Assembly: GCF_002001005.1 (NCBI RefSeq)
Contig: NZ_MUNX01000065.1
Span: forward strand, 117,335-181,334
Source: Flavobacterium sp. A45
GTDB taxonomy: Bacteria > Bacteroidota > Bacteroidia > Flavobacteriales > Flavobacteriaceae
Direction: 5' to 3'
DNA length: 64,000 nucleotides
Shown here: positions 7,444-15,849 of the stretch, in pieces
Layout of the letters: the number at the start of each line of letters is the position of its first letter
Numbering within the stretch: the stretch's first letter is position 1
Position numbers and translations under genes: made by a program
Notes under the pieces: model-generated
Told to the model about the DNA's origin: nothing
The model's input: only the letters and a program-made list of their open reading frames with translations
Database searches by the model: none

Positions 7444-8208
7444 TTATTTAAAAATCATAATTAATCTTTCGCTTTCGGTTTTGTGGAATTTTTTTAGTTT
7501 GTAATCGCCAAAAATATCCAACAAGAAAATACCGGCTTCTTCCATCATTTCTTCAAAATCTTTGAGGGTAAGAGCTTTTACTTTTTCAGTGAAATGAAAG
7601 TTGTGACCTTGGTCTGCAAAATCAATTTCTTTGTATATGTGTCCGTCTTTTAAATAACGTTTAATATGAAAATCGATTCCGTCCACGTGTTTTATTTCTT
7701 CGGGAACCAAAGTATTGAGTACATTGGTTACATTCATAAAATCGATTACGGCAAAACCATATTCAGTTAAGCTTTCTTTGATAGCTTTTAGTGTGGTGAG
7801 GTTGTCTTCGTCGTTTTCGAAATAACCAAAACTGGTAAACAGATTGAAAATTGCATCAAATTTATCTTCAAATGTTTCTCGCATATCATGTACCTGAAAA
7901 TGCAAAGTTTCGTTGCTGTTTTTTTGCGCTTCGAGAATACTGTTTTCTGATAAATCGGCGCCAATAACGTTAAATCCCAATTGGTTTAAATAAATGGAAT
8001 GACGGCCTTTTCCACAAGCCAAATCAAGCACTTTTGCTTTTTCGGGAAGATTGAGATAATGCGTCAGATTGTCCATAAACAATTGGGCTTCTCTATAGTT
8101 TCTTTCTTTGTAAAGGATATGGTAATATGGGCTGTCGAACCAAGAGGCAAACCAATTTTCAGGATTTGAATGGGTAATTTGTGTTTTGTTATTTGTGGAA
8201 TCGGACAT
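7444..8208 (-). CDS. Class I SAM-dependent methyltransferase
   Basis: This 254-aa cytoplasmic methyltransferase carries motif I as VLDLACGKGRHSIYL (about residues 61-75), an acidic strand-2 end (VIGADLS) and motif IV region FDAIFNLFTSFGYF. The fold resembles small-molecule methyltransferases, but no substrate can be assigned. It is transcribed on the minus strand, divergent from the THUMP methyltransferase gene. Confidence 0.8.
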   Translation of the reverse strand: MSDSTNNKTQITHSNPENWFASWFDSPYYHILYKERNYREAQLFMDNLTHYLNLPEKAKVLDLACGKGRHSIYLNQLGFNVIGADLSENSILEAQKNSNETLHFQVHDMRETFEDKFDAIFNLFTSFGYFENDEDNLTTLKAIKESLTEYGFAVIDFMNVTNVLNTLVPEEIKHVDGIDFHIKRYLKDGHIYKEIDFADQGHNFHFTEKVKALTLKDFEEMMEEAGIFLLDIFGDYKLKKFHKTESERLIMIFK

Positions 8209-8248
8209 TTATTCTTTTTCAATTAATTTAAGTCCCGCAAATTTAGTG

Positions 8249-8256
8249 TATTTTTG
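8249..8256 (+). promoter_or_regulatory. Candidate -7 box for the THUMP methyltransferase gene
   Basis: TATTTTTG matches the Bacteroidota -7 consensus TAnnTTTG, 75 nt before the ATG. No TTG is found at the ideal 19-nt spacing, so this rests on one half of the promoter only. Confidence 0.35.
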
Positions 8257-8330
8257 CAGAAAATATACTATTTCAAACCGTTTAGGATGTTTGGAATACG
8301 CAATTTTAATATTGGAATTTATAAAGACAG

Positions 8331-9503
8331 ATGGAGAATTTTAAAATGATTGCCAAAACCTTTTTTGGTTTTGAAGAAATACTGGCGAAAGAGTTAACAC
8401 AGCTGGGTGCACAGGATGTGGAGCAGGGGGTGAGAATGGTGAGTTTTAAGGGAGATAAAGGTTTTATGTACAAAGCGAATTTGTCTTTGCGCACGGCTTT
8501 GAAGATCTTGAAGCCGATTTATTTTTTTAAAGCGAGAGATGAACAGGCATTATATAAAGGAATACGTGGGACGAATTGGTCTAAATACATCAACGCCAAT
8601 CAGACTTTTGTGATTGACGCAACGGTGCATTCAGAATATTTTAACCACTCGGAGTTTGTGTCACAAAAATGTAAAGATGCGATTGTGGATCAGTTTCGTG
8701 AAAGAACAGGACAGCGTCCGAGTATTGATAAGGCTTTTCCTGATTTGAGAATCAATATCCACATTGACAAAGACCAAGTATCGGTAGCATTAGATACTTC
8801 CGGGAATTCATTGCACCAACGTGGATATAGAACGGCTACAAACATTGCTCCAATAAATGAGGTTTTGGCAGCTGGTATTTTGTTGCTTTCGGGTTGGGAT
8901 GGACAAACTGATTTCTTGGATCCGATGTGCGGTTCTGGAACATTTTTGGCCGAAGCAGCGATGATAGCTTGCAATATTCCTGCGAATATCAACCGTAAAG
9001 AGTTTGCTTTTGAAAAATGGAACGATTGGGATAATGATTTGTTTGATAGTATTCAGGATAGTTTATTGAAGCGTGTCCGTGAATTTCATTATACGATAAA
9101 AGGATACGATAAAGCACCGTCTGCAGTTCAGAAAGCCAAAGACAATGTGAAGAATGCCAATCTGGATGAATATATTAAGATAGAAGAACAAAATTTCTTT
9201 GATACAGAGAAAACCTCTGAAGGGAAATTGCATATTGTTTTTAATCCACCATATGATGAGCGTTTGGATATTCACATGGAAGAATTTTATAAAAGTATTG
9301 GTGATACTTTGAAGAAAAATTATCCTGGAACGAATGCTTGGTTTATTACTGCAAACCTAGAGGCATTGAAATATGTTGGACTGAAACCTTCTCGAAAAAT
9401 CAAACTTTTTAACGCAAGTCTTGAAGCTAGATTAGTGAAATATGAAATGTATGAAGGAAGTAAGAGGACGAAGTTTCAAAATGTACCCGAAGAGGGAATT
9501 TAA
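8331..9503 (+). CDS. THUMP-domain RNA N2-guanine methyltransferase
   Basis: This 390-aa protein has an N-terminal THUMP RNA-binding domain (about 40-155) and a Rossmann methyltransferase domain. Motif I is DPMCGSGTF (197-205) and motif IV is NPPY (305-308), the signature for methylation of an exocyclic or ring nitrogen. It corresponds to the N-terminal half of RlmL (m2G2445 of 23S rRNA) and to stand-alone YpsC/TrmN relatives. An rRNA or tRNA m2G role is likely; the exact site is inferred only. Family length is normal. Confidence 0.85.
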   Translation: MENFKMIAKTFFGFEEILAKELTQLGAQDVEQGVRMVSFKGDKGFMYKANLSLRTALKILKPIYFFKARDEQALYKGIRGTNWSKYINANQTFVIDATVHSEYFNHSEFVSQKCKDAIVDQFRERTGQRPSIDKAFPDLRINIHIDKDQVSVALDTSGNSLHQRGYRTATNIAPINEVLAAGILLLSGWDGQTDFLDPMCGSGTFLAEAAMIACNIPANINRKEFAFEKWNDWDNDLFDSIQDSLLKRVREFHYTIKGYDKAPSAVQKAKDNVKNANLDEYIKIEEQNFFDTEKTSEGKLHIVFNPPYDERLDIHMEEFYKSIGDTLKKNYPGTNAWFITANLEALKYVGLKPSRKIKLFNASLEARLVKYEMYEGSKRTKFQNVPEEGI

Positions 9504-9538
9504 TAATAGTGACTATCAACTTAAATATTATAAATAAA

Positions 9539-9775
9539 ATGACAAAATTACAAGTAAGAGCATTTTTATACAACCTAGGATGTTTTGCTATATTATTTAT
9601 CGCATTTCGTTATTTGGTAGAACATTACACCAATCTTTCTGGTTTTTGGATTCCGATGACTGCTTTTGTTGCAGGAACGCTTTTGTCCCCAAAATTTCAA
9701 GCGGCCAAAACCAAAGACGGTGAAAAACTATTCATGTCTTGGTTGTTTGTAAAAGGAATTAAGGAAATAGGATAA
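9539..9775 (+). CDS. Small membrane protein, unknown
   Basis: This is a 78-aa protein beginning MTKLQVRAFLYN at the ATG 9539. A longer frame opens with a GTG at 9509, six bases after the previous stop, but the ATG is preferred because flavobacterial genes rarely use GTG. One or two membrane helices are predicted (NLGCFAILFIAFRYLV and FWIPMTAFVAGTLL), followed by a charged segment. It probably shares a transcript with the THUMP methyltransferase. Function unknown. Confidence 0.65.
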   Translation: MTKLQVRAFLYNLGCFAILFIAFRYLVEHYTNLSGFWIPMTAFVAGTLLSPKFQAAKTKDGEKLFMSWLFVKGIKEIG

Positions 9776-9797
9776 TTGACTTAGATAGAAAAAAAAC

Positions 9798-9843
9798 AAA
9801 AGGAGTAAAAATGAATTTATGGATTCAGTTTTACTCCTTTTTT
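9798..9843. terminator. Bidirectional terminator
   Basis: The 13-bp stem AAAAGGAGTAAAA (9798-9810) pairs with 9829-9841. It is flanked by A and T runs and lies between converging genes. Confidence 0.8.
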
Positions 9844-9862
9844 ATGAAATTAAATTTCAGTT

Positions 9863-10693
9863 TTATTTCTTCTTAGGTACTGTTTTTTCGGGTACAACTT
9901 TCTTTTTGTAAATAGGTATAAAATAGGCAACGGTATAGTTAAATCCCGCACCAAAATTACCATCATATGTTCGGTTGAATCCTGGAATATATAGGTTTTC
10001 AAAATTACCTGGCTCAGAATTGGTTACCAACATTTTCAATTGTAAACTAAAACCAACATAGATATTGTTGAATACTTTTACATTTACTCCAGCAGAGACT
10101 TCTGCCCAACTGGCGGTTAGTCCATCGTATTTTATTCCGGAATCTATAAGTGAAGATTGTCCGAAATAAGGATTTGGATTATATATTAGATAGTTGTTTA
10201 ATTGTTCACTAAAAGTGCTAAAACCATAACGCACGCCCAGTGTAATAAGGTTTTCCATATCCAGCCAATTGGTGTAGGCATTATAGTTAAAACCCGCTTT
10301 AAGATAGGAACCTTTGGTTGTTGTACTCAATAATGGGTCTTCAATAGTAACCTCTTCACTGCCTATTTCTCCATATAAATAGTATTTTTTAGTTAATCGG
10401 TAATCCCCTGTAAATGCTATTCCAGTGTAATTGGAATCATAAAGGGAACGTGCAATTTTATTTATGTCAACACCTACAATTAAACCGTATCGGTCTGTTT
10501 TGGGTTTTATGGGGTCAGTTTGTAGAGTATCGATTTTTTTTTCAGGATTCTTTTTTGTTGCTGTAACACTTTTAGTTTCCGTAATTTTTACATCTTCTTG
10601 GATAGTTGTAGTAGTCGTTTTTTCTTGTGCCTGTACAAATAACAGTGACAATAAAAAGCAAATACTAAAAGAATATTTTAATAATTGTTTCAT
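9863..10693 (-). CDS. Outer-membrane beta-barrel protein (DUF6048-like)
   Basis: This 276-aa protein has a signal peptide (cleaved after LLFVQAQ), a low-complexity Thr/Lys linker (residues 24-62) and a beta-barrel region with alternating hydrophobic strands ending near YTVAYFIPIYKKK. The gene overlaps the upstream DUF6452-like lipoprotein gene by 29 nt. The order rlmD - DUF6452 - DUF6048 is, as I recall, conserved in flavobacteria. Function unknown; probably an outer-membrane partner of the lipoprotein. Confidence 0.75.
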   Translation of the reverse strand: MKQLLKYSFSICFLLSLLFVQAQEKTTTTTIQEDVKITETKSVTATKKNPEKKIDTLQTDPIKPKTDRYGLIVGVDINKIARSLYDSNYTGIAFTGDYRLTKKYYLYGEIGSEEVTIEDPLLSTTTKGSYLKAGFNYNAYTNWLDMENLITLGVRYGFSTFSEQLNNYLIYNPNPYFGQSSLIDSGIKYDGLTASWAEVSAGVNVKVFNNIYVGFSLQLKMLVTNSEPGNFENLYIPGFNRTYDGNFGAGFNYTVAYFIPIYKKKVVPEKTVPKKK

Positions 10694-11204
10694 TTTCGTA
10701 TGTTATGTTATTTTGTGCGACTATTACATATTGAATCCACATTTCATCGGCAGGTGTCGTATCTGTCAGTGAGAAAGGGTTAATTGGGTCTAAATTAAAA
10801 ATGGTTTTAAAGCCACAGGCTCTAGAAACATACTTGTTTTCCCTTGTATATTTAAATTCCAAATTGTCGGTATTTTCCAAAAGAGGATTTTTGTTGTCGT
10901 AATTTAGAATAAATTGATATTTTACAATATCTGCAGTTGTATTCAATGGCAGTAATATACTGTTTCCGCTAGTTATATACTTACCTTCATTTACTCCTGA
11001 TGGATTCAAAACGACTCCTTCGCTCATTCCTTCTCCAATAATTTTTAAATTAGTTACATTTTTCTTTAAGGAAGGATTCGAAATATCAAAAAACTGAATA
11101 AGCATTCTTGGGGTCGTGGGGGTATTTGGGTCGCAAATATCATCGGGTTCGCAACTGGAAGAGGCGAAACCAAGAATCATTATAAAAGCAAGTATTTTTT
11201 TCAT
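10665..11204 (-). CDS. Lipoprotein (DUF6452-like)
   Basis: This 179-aa protein has a signal peptide ending GFASSSC (lipid-anchored Cys17). The mature domain includes CEPDDICDPNTPTTPRMLIQF and a second cysteine near RACGFKTIF. It is predicted to be periplasmic or outer-membrane anchored. Its 3' end overlaps the DUF6048-like gene by 29 nt, implying a shared transcript and perhaps a complex. The family name is recalled, not computed. Confidence 0.75.
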   Translation of the reverse strand: MKKILAFIMILGFASSSCEPDDICDPNTPTTPRMLIQFFDISNPSLKKNVTNLKIIGEGMSEGVVLNPSGVNEGKYITSGNSILLPLNTTADIVKYQFILNYDNKNPLLENTDNLEFKYTRENKYVSRACGFKTIFNLDPINPFSLTDTTPADEMWIQYVIVAQNNITYENETIIKIFF

Positions 11205-11240
11205 ATTTATTTTCTTCCCCTTCAGGGGTTAGGGGTAGGT

Positions 11241-12653
11241 TTATCGTCTTTCCAAAAGTACAACATTTTCAACATGGTGTGTTTGCGGGAACATATCCAC
11301 TGGGCGCACTCGTGTAACCTTGTATTTTTCATCCATTAGTGCCAAATCTCTAGCTTGAGTAGCCGAGTTACAGCTTACATAAACTACTTTTTCAGGAGCA
11401 ATTTTCATAATTTGTTCAATTACATCTTTGTGCATCCCATCTCTTGGAGGGTCAGTGATAATAACGTCTGGGTGTCCGTGTTGAGCGATGAAACTATCAT
11501 TAAAAACAACTTTCATATCTCCAACAAAGAACTCACAATTAGTAATTTCATTGCGGACAGCATTTGCTTTTGCATCTTTAATAGCATCCGGAACACTTTC
11601 TACGCCAATAACTTTTTTAGCTTTTTTAGATACAAATTGTGCAATAGTCCCAGTTCCCGTATATAAATCATAAACGGTTTCATTACCGGTAAGTCCAGCA
11701 AAGTCTCTCGTTATTTTGTATAATTCATAAGCTTGATCCGAGTTAGTTTGGTAAAAAGATTTAGCGTTAATACTAAATTTCAAGCCTTCCATTTCTTCAA
11801 GGATATAATCTCTTCCTTTATACAATTTGATGTCGGTATCGTATAAAGTGTCGTTTGCTTTATTGTTAACCACATATTGTAACGAAGTAATCTGAGGAAA
11901 TTTCGCGTATAAGTGATCCAAAATCAATTCTCTGTTGGCTTTGTCATTTTCAAAAAACTGAATCAAAACCATAATTTCTCCAGTAGAAGCCGTTCTCAGC
12001 ATCAAAGTTCTTAGTAAACCTTCATGGGCTCTAGGATTAAAGAAAGTCAAACCATGCTCATTGGCAAAAGCGCGAACTTCATTGCGAATCGCATTCGATG
12101 GATCTTCCTGCAAATGACATTTATTAATGTCCAAGATTTTGTCCCACATTTTTGGAATATGAAAACCAAGTGCATTTCGGTTACCCAGATCTTCTTCGCT
12201 TCCAATTTCATCTTCGGTTAACCAACGGCTGTTCGAAAATGAAAACTCCATTTTATTTCTATAAAAAAACTGTTTTTCAGACCCTAAAATAGGTTCAAAT
12301 TCAGGAAGTTCAATTTTGCCAATGCGCTGCAAATGATTTTTTACCTCATTTTGTTTGAAGAATAACTGTTGGCCGTAATTCATATTTTGCCATTTGCATC
12401 CACCGCAAACACCAAAATGCTCGCAAATTGGATCTACACGATGCTCCGATAATTCATGAAAATGAATCGCTTTACCTTCATAATAAGCCTTACGCTTCTT
12501 GAAAGTTTGCACATCTACTACATCTCCGGGAACAACGTTGGGGATAAAAACTACTTTTCCATCGGGAGCTTTTGCCACCGAAACGCCTTTTGCGCCAGCA
12601 TCAAGGACTTTTATTTGATGAAAGACAACTTTGTCTGTATTTTTCTTTGCCAT
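11241..12653 (-). CDS. rlmD: 23S rRNA (uracil-C5)-methyltransferase RlmD-like
   Basis: This 470-aa protein has an N-terminal TRAM domain (about 8-66) and a 4Fe-4S cluster set at Cys77, Cys83, Cys86 (CEHFGVCGGCKWQ) and Cys179. The methyltransferase domain has YDLYTGTGTIAQF and ITDPPRDGMH, and a catalytic cysteine in VVYVSCNSATQARD. RlmD converts U1939 (or U747 in relatives) of 23S rRNA to m5U. It is the first gene of the operon with the two envelope proteins, an odd pairing that may only reflect transcription. Confidence 0.9.
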   Translation of the reverse strand: MAKKNTDKVVFHQIKVLDAGAKGVSVAKAPDGKVVFIPNVVPGDVVDVQTFKKRKAYYEGKAIHFHELSEHRVDPICEHFGVCGGCKWQNMNYGQQLFFKQNEVKNHLQRIGKIELPEFEPILGSEKQFFYRNKMEFSFSNSRWLTEDEIGSEEDLGNRNALGFHIPKMWDKILDINKCHLQEDPSNAIRNEVRAFANEHGLTFFNPRAHEGLLRTLMLRTASTGEIMVLIQFFENDKANRELILDHLYAKFPQITSLQYVVNNKANDTLYDTDIKLYKGRDYILEEMEGLKFSINAKSFYQTNSDQAYELYKITRDFAGLTGNETVYDLYTGTGTIAQFVSKKAKKVIGVESVPDAIKDAKANAVRNEITNCEFFVGDMKVVFNDSFIAQHGHPDVIITDPPRDGMHKDVIEQIMKIAPEKVVYVSCNSATQARDLALMDEKYKVTRVRPVDMFPQTHHVENVVLLERR

Positions 12654-12657
12654 AGCG

Positions 12658-12665
12658 CAAAAATA
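12658..12665 (-). promoter_or_regulatory. Candidate -7 box for the rlmD operon
   Basis: On the minus strand these bases read TATTTTTG, five bases before the ATG of rlmD. If this is the promoter, transcription starts at or almost at the start codon, giving a leaderless message. No well-spaced -33 TTG is visible. Confidence 0.3.
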
Positions 12666-12732
12666 AGGCTTTGGATTTATTTATGGATTTTAATTCTAAT
12701 TTTTTTTACTAAAAATAAAAGCAGCTAACCGT

Positions 12733-13197
12733 TTACTCAAATTCATCTTTCCAGTCTTTGGTCGTAATCGCCGAGGCTTTGTTTTCAGAGTTCATCGTCA
12801 CCCGAAGTTCCTTATTGGCTTTAGCATAATCAAAGAGCGCTTTAAATCTATAAATATTGGTATTATCAGTCTTATTTGGAATCATTTCTACAAATTCAAG
12901 ATCTTTGAAAGCACCATATTTCAGACTGTATTTTGCGCCAATTTCTTTGACTTTTTTTACGGTAGAATTAGCAATAACCTTGTCAGTAGCTTCACTTTTT
13001 GTAAAAGGAGTAAATTTTGACGTATTGCAAGTCAACAAAATCCTTTTCCCCAATTCATAGGCTTTGTTTTTTTGAACTTCATCAACAGCACTGATTTCTG
13101 ATGCTTCAACACTTTTCCCAATTACTTTTCCGTTGACAGTTTTAGTTTTACAACCAATAATCGATAACAGGCAGCATACTAGAATTACTTTTTTCAT
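12733..13197 (-). CDS. Small lipoprotein, unknown
   Basis: This is a 154-aa lipoprotein beginning MKKVILVCCLLSIIGC (anchored Cys16). The open frame extends upstream to 13353, but those 52 residues are translated from repeat A2 and the start at 13197 gives a clean lipoprotein signal. The mature domain contains NKAYELGKRILLTCNTSKF and a conserved-looking FRALFDYAKANKELRV. Function unknown. Confidence 0.7.
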   Translation of the reverse strand: MKKVILVCCLLSIIGCKTKTVNGKVIGKSVEASEISAVDEVQKNKAYELGKRILLTCNTSKFTPFTKSEATDKVIANSTVKKVKEIGAKYSLKYGAFKDLEFVEMIPNKTDNTNIYRFKALFDYAKANKELRVTMNSENKASAITTKDWKDEFE

Positions 13198-13265
13198 AAT
13201 GTCATGAGTTTCTATGTGTCTCAAAGGTAGTGAAATAAAGCAAAGAAAATGTTCTTTTAATTTGT

Positions 13266-13405
13266 GCCTAATCCCGCTTTTCGCTACAAATCCTCGTTCT
13301 GGAAGCAATAACACTAAGCCAGGAAAGGAGCTTTCGTTGGTCGCTCTTTCCAAGCAAGTGTTATAATGCTTCCAGGACTCCGGGTTTTTCGCTACACTCG
13401 GGGGC
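13266..13405 (-). repeat. Interspersed structured repeat, family A long form (copy A2)
   Basis: This is the second long copy. On the minus strand it starts GCCCCCGAGTGTAGCG and ends GCGGGATTAGGC. An outer stem of about 15 bp (13301-13315 with 13356-13373) and an inner stem (13322-13331 with 13344-13352) enclose the same core as A1, GAGCGACCAACG followed by AAGCTC. Stem sequences differ from A1 but remain complementary. Confidence 0.75.
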
Positions 13406-13428
13406 AGGAGCTATGTGGTGGAGTTTTG

Positions 13429-13839
13429 TTAATTCTTAATTAAGGAGATCGTGTATAACAATGTTGGTTTTCCATTCACGCAATCAACCCCAGCTGGAGG
13501 TAGTATTATGTCACAGGTAGAAACAATTCCCCATTTTTTATTGTACGTATCTTGTGCTTTGGTGAAATTCTCAACTTTTTTTAGAAACTCTGGAACATTT
13601 ATTTTTAAAGAGTACACAATAAAACCAGTAGAACCTCCACATGCTTTTGAGCCAATTGCGGTAAATGACCATTCCTCTGGGTTAGTGCATGGTGTAGTAT
13701 TGACCATAGAGGTTGAAATAATTTCGTCATACATTTTTGAGAGGTTTTGATTTTCTGATTCTTTTGAAGAAGAATCATCGGTATTGCAACTGAAAAAGAA
13801 GAGACTAATTGCAATAAATAAAAATTTTATATTTTTCAT
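13429..13839 (-). CDS. Small lipoprotein, unknown
   Basis: This 136-aa protein has a lipoprotein signal (ISLFFFSC, anchored Cys18) and a Ser/Asp/Glu-rich linker after the cysteine. Four further cysteines (TTPCTNPEEW, KACGG, STCDI, VDCVNG) suggest two disulfides in the periplasm or on the surface. No family is recognised. It stands alone, with repeat A2 beyond its 3' end. Confidence 0.65.
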   Translation of the reverse strand: MKNIKFLFIAISLFFFSCNTDDSSSKESENQNLSKMYDEIISTSMVNTTPCTNPEEWSFTAIGSKACGGSTGFIVYSLKINVPEFLKKVENFTKAQDTYNKKWGIVSTCDIILPPAGVDCVNGKPTLLYTISLIKN

Positions 13840-13909
13840 AAGGGTTGTTTGATAACTAGATGCTTATGTGAAAGAATGGTTGCGTCTATTTAGTAAAATA
13901 AAGAATCCA

Positions 13910-14968
13910 CTATTGTTTTCCATCACTTAATAATAATGATAGAGACTTAAGGCTTTCAGATCGATCCGCTATTAATTTTAAAATACTGATAAACGGAATG
14001 AATAGAATCATTCCCGCTGCTCCCCATAGTATTCCACCAGCAATTACCATAACCAAGATTGCAAGTGTGTTTATCTTCAAACGGCTTCCTACCGCATAAG
14101 GAAATATGATATAAGCTTCCAGTACTTGCACTAATAGGAAAACTGCAATTACTCCAACTGGATACCAAATGGAATTAAACGTAACCCAAGCTACAGTGAT
14201 TGGTAACAACGACGAAACCATAATACCGATGTAGGGTATAAAGGTAAGTATTGATGCAGTAAAGCCGAAAAGAAACGGATAGGGAATGCCAATAATAAGA
14301 AGTCCAATACTATTCAAAAGCCCTACTATTACATAAACCACCAGCATCCCTTTTATGAATTTGTAATATTCGTGAATGGTTTCAACGATAATTTCACGAA
14401 TCATTGCTTTTTTGTTTTCCGAAAAAATATGGTACAAAGCTTGAACCAATAATTTTCGATAAAACAATATTAGTGCCGAAAAAACAGGAACTATGATAAG
14501 ATAAAATAGCGATTCAGAGAATGAATATAATGTGGTTTTTAAAAAAGTAAATATTTGTGAGCTGGAATTGTTTAACGCATTTTTTATGTAGGTCATTTGT
14601 TTTTCTTCGTTTACTCCAAATTGGTTGGTCAAAAATACACTCAACTGGTTTATGGTTTCTTCTAATTTTGTCTCTAAAGTTTGCCATTCATTTGAAAATT
14701 CTAAAATTTGAGAGAAAAGAAGAAACAGTATAACAGCAAATAGTAATGCTACTGTAATTAAGGAAATTCCAATCGCCACATTAAAGTTTAACCCTTTTTG
14801 TTCCATCCATTTACAAACAGGATAAAGTATAAAACTAATAAGCATGGAAAAACTCAGTGGTATGAATAGTGATCTTCCAAAATACAAAATTACCATTGCA
14901 ATAAACAGGTACTGAAAAAGTTCAACAGCAGTATTTTTTTTTGAGGTATCGGAAGAGATTGGTTTCAT
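13910..14968 (-). CDS. AI-2E family transporter (TqsA/YdiK type)
   Basis: This 352-aa inner-membrane protein has about eight TM helices and a central soluble stretch. Family features include VYVIVGLLNSIGLLIIGIPY and FIPYIGIMVSSLLP, and the late segment LKINTLAILVMVIAGGILWG. The family is named for autoinducer-2 exporters, but members include Na+/H+ antiporters and uncharacterised permeases, so the substrate is open. It is divergent from osmC. Confidence 0.8.
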   Translation of the reverse strand: MKPISSDTSKKNTAVELFQYLFIAMVILYFGRSLFIPLSFSMLISFILYPVCKWMEQKGLNFNVAIGISLITVALLFAVILFLLFSQILEFSNEWQTLETKLEETINQLSVFLTNQFGVNEEKQMTYIKNALNNSSSQIFTFLKTTLYSFSESLFYLIIVPVFSALILFYRKLLVQALYHIFSENKKAMIREIIVETIHEYYKFIKGMLVVYVIVGLLNSIGLLIIGIPYPFLFGFTASILTFIPYIGIMVSSLLPITVAWVTFNSIWYPVGVIAVFLLVQVLEAYIIFPYAVGSRLKINTLAILVMVIAGGILWGAAGMILFIPFISILKLIADRSESLKSLSLLLSDGKQ

Positions 14969-15141
14969 ATAAATTGTATTTTAACTGTTGTTTATTCTTT
15001 CGATTGATTTTTATGGTAAAGAATGTAATTAGTTGACTTACAAGTTACAAAATATTTTGGAGACAATATTTTTTTGTGTTAGCCATTATTAAATTTTAGT
15101 TAAATAAATCTGTTTTTGAAATCTGTTTTTTATTAAAAAAC

Positions 15142-15149
15142 TAAATTTG
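15142..15149 (+). promoter_or_regulatory. Candidate -7 box for osmC
   Basis: TAAATTTG matches TAnnTTTG, 27 nt before the osmC ATG. The nearest TTG upstream is 23 nt away rather than 19. Confidence 0.35.
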
Positions 15150-15175
15150 AGTAAACCAATAAATACGAAAAAAAC

Positions 15176-15586
15176 ATGAAAAGAAATGCAACCGCAGTTT
15201 GGAATGGTTCCCTAATGGAGGGAGCTGGTAAATTAACCACACAAAGTACAACTTTGGAAAATACCCAATATTCATTCAAATCCCGATTTGCTGAAGGCAT
15301 AGGTACCAATCCAGAAGAACTTGTTGCGGCAGCACATGCAGGATGTTTTACTATGCAACTCACTGCTTTTATTGGTGAAACCACTGCAGAAATTGATAGC
15401 ATAGAAACAAAATGCGTTATTAATTTGGTAGATGGCACTATTATAGGCTCTCATTTAACTGTGAATGCTAAAATAAGTGGTGTCACAAATGATATATTTC
15501 AAGAATTAGTGACGAAAGCTGAAAAGAATTGCCCGATTTCAAAACTATTCAATACAGAAATTACAACTACAGCGACTTTGAATTAG
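15176..15586 (+). CDS. osmC: OsmC-type peroxiredoxin
   Basis: This 136-aa OsmC-family protein has both redox cysteines, Cys57 (AAAHAGCFTMQL) and Cys119 (EKNCPISKLF). OsmC reduces organic and fatty-acid hydroperoxides in the cytoplasm using lipoylated or thioredoxin-like donors. The N-terminus MKRNATAVWNGSLMEG is the typical first strand pair. It is monocistronic, with its own -7 box and a terminator at 15622-15663. Confidence 0.9.
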   Translation: MKRNATAVWNGSLMEGAGKLTTQSTTLENTQYSFKSRFAEGIGTNPEELVAAAHAGCFTMQLTAFIGETTAEIDSIETKCVINLVDGTIIGSHLTVNAKISGVTNDIFQELVTKAEKNCPISKLFNTEITTTATLN

Positions 15587-15621
15587 TACGATGATAAGTA
15601 TACAATAGGTGTAACATTGTT

Positions 15622-15663
15622 AATAAACAAAAGCTTCAAGCTTTCTTGGAGTTTTTGTTTATT
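15622..15663. terminator. Terminator between osmC and the 44-aa gene
   Basis: The AATAAACAAAAGCTTCAA arm (from 15622) pairs with the arm ending at 15663, with few mismatches. It lies between converging genes. Confidence 0.7.
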
Positions 15664-15690
15664 TAGTCTGTATAGTTTAAAGTTAAAATT

Positions 15691-15825
15691 CTAAGTTTTT
15701 TGTTTGTTATTTCTTAAAAACTTATAAAGTAAATAGAATAAACGTCCAATAAATATAAAAAAGACTAATATTAAAATCTGCCATAAAAGCAATGACCATT
15801 CTATTTCGTTGATATGTTGAAGCAT
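15691..15825 (-). CDS. 44-aa single-TM membrane peptide
   Basis: This short frame (ATG 15825, TAG 15691) encodes a 44-aa peptide starting MLQHINEIEWSLLLWQ. It has one strongly hydrophobic helix (ILILVFFIFIGRLFYLLY) and a basic tail ending RNNKQKT. The start is 24 nt after the stop of the 142-aa membrane protein, on the same strand, and a terminator follows its stop. The amphipathic start, single TM and positive-inside tail make a real coding gene likely. Function unknown. Confidence 0.6.
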   Translation of the reverse strand: MLQHINEIEWSLLLWQILILVFFIFIGRLFYLLYKFLRNNKQKT

Positions 15826-15849
15826 AATTTTTTTTTTGAAGCTAAAGTA

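Noticed and set aside
12733..13353. Longer reading of the 154-aa lipoprotein with a 52-residue N-terminal extension
   Set aside because: The extension is translated from repeat A2, and the internal start gives a proper lipoprotein signal peptide.
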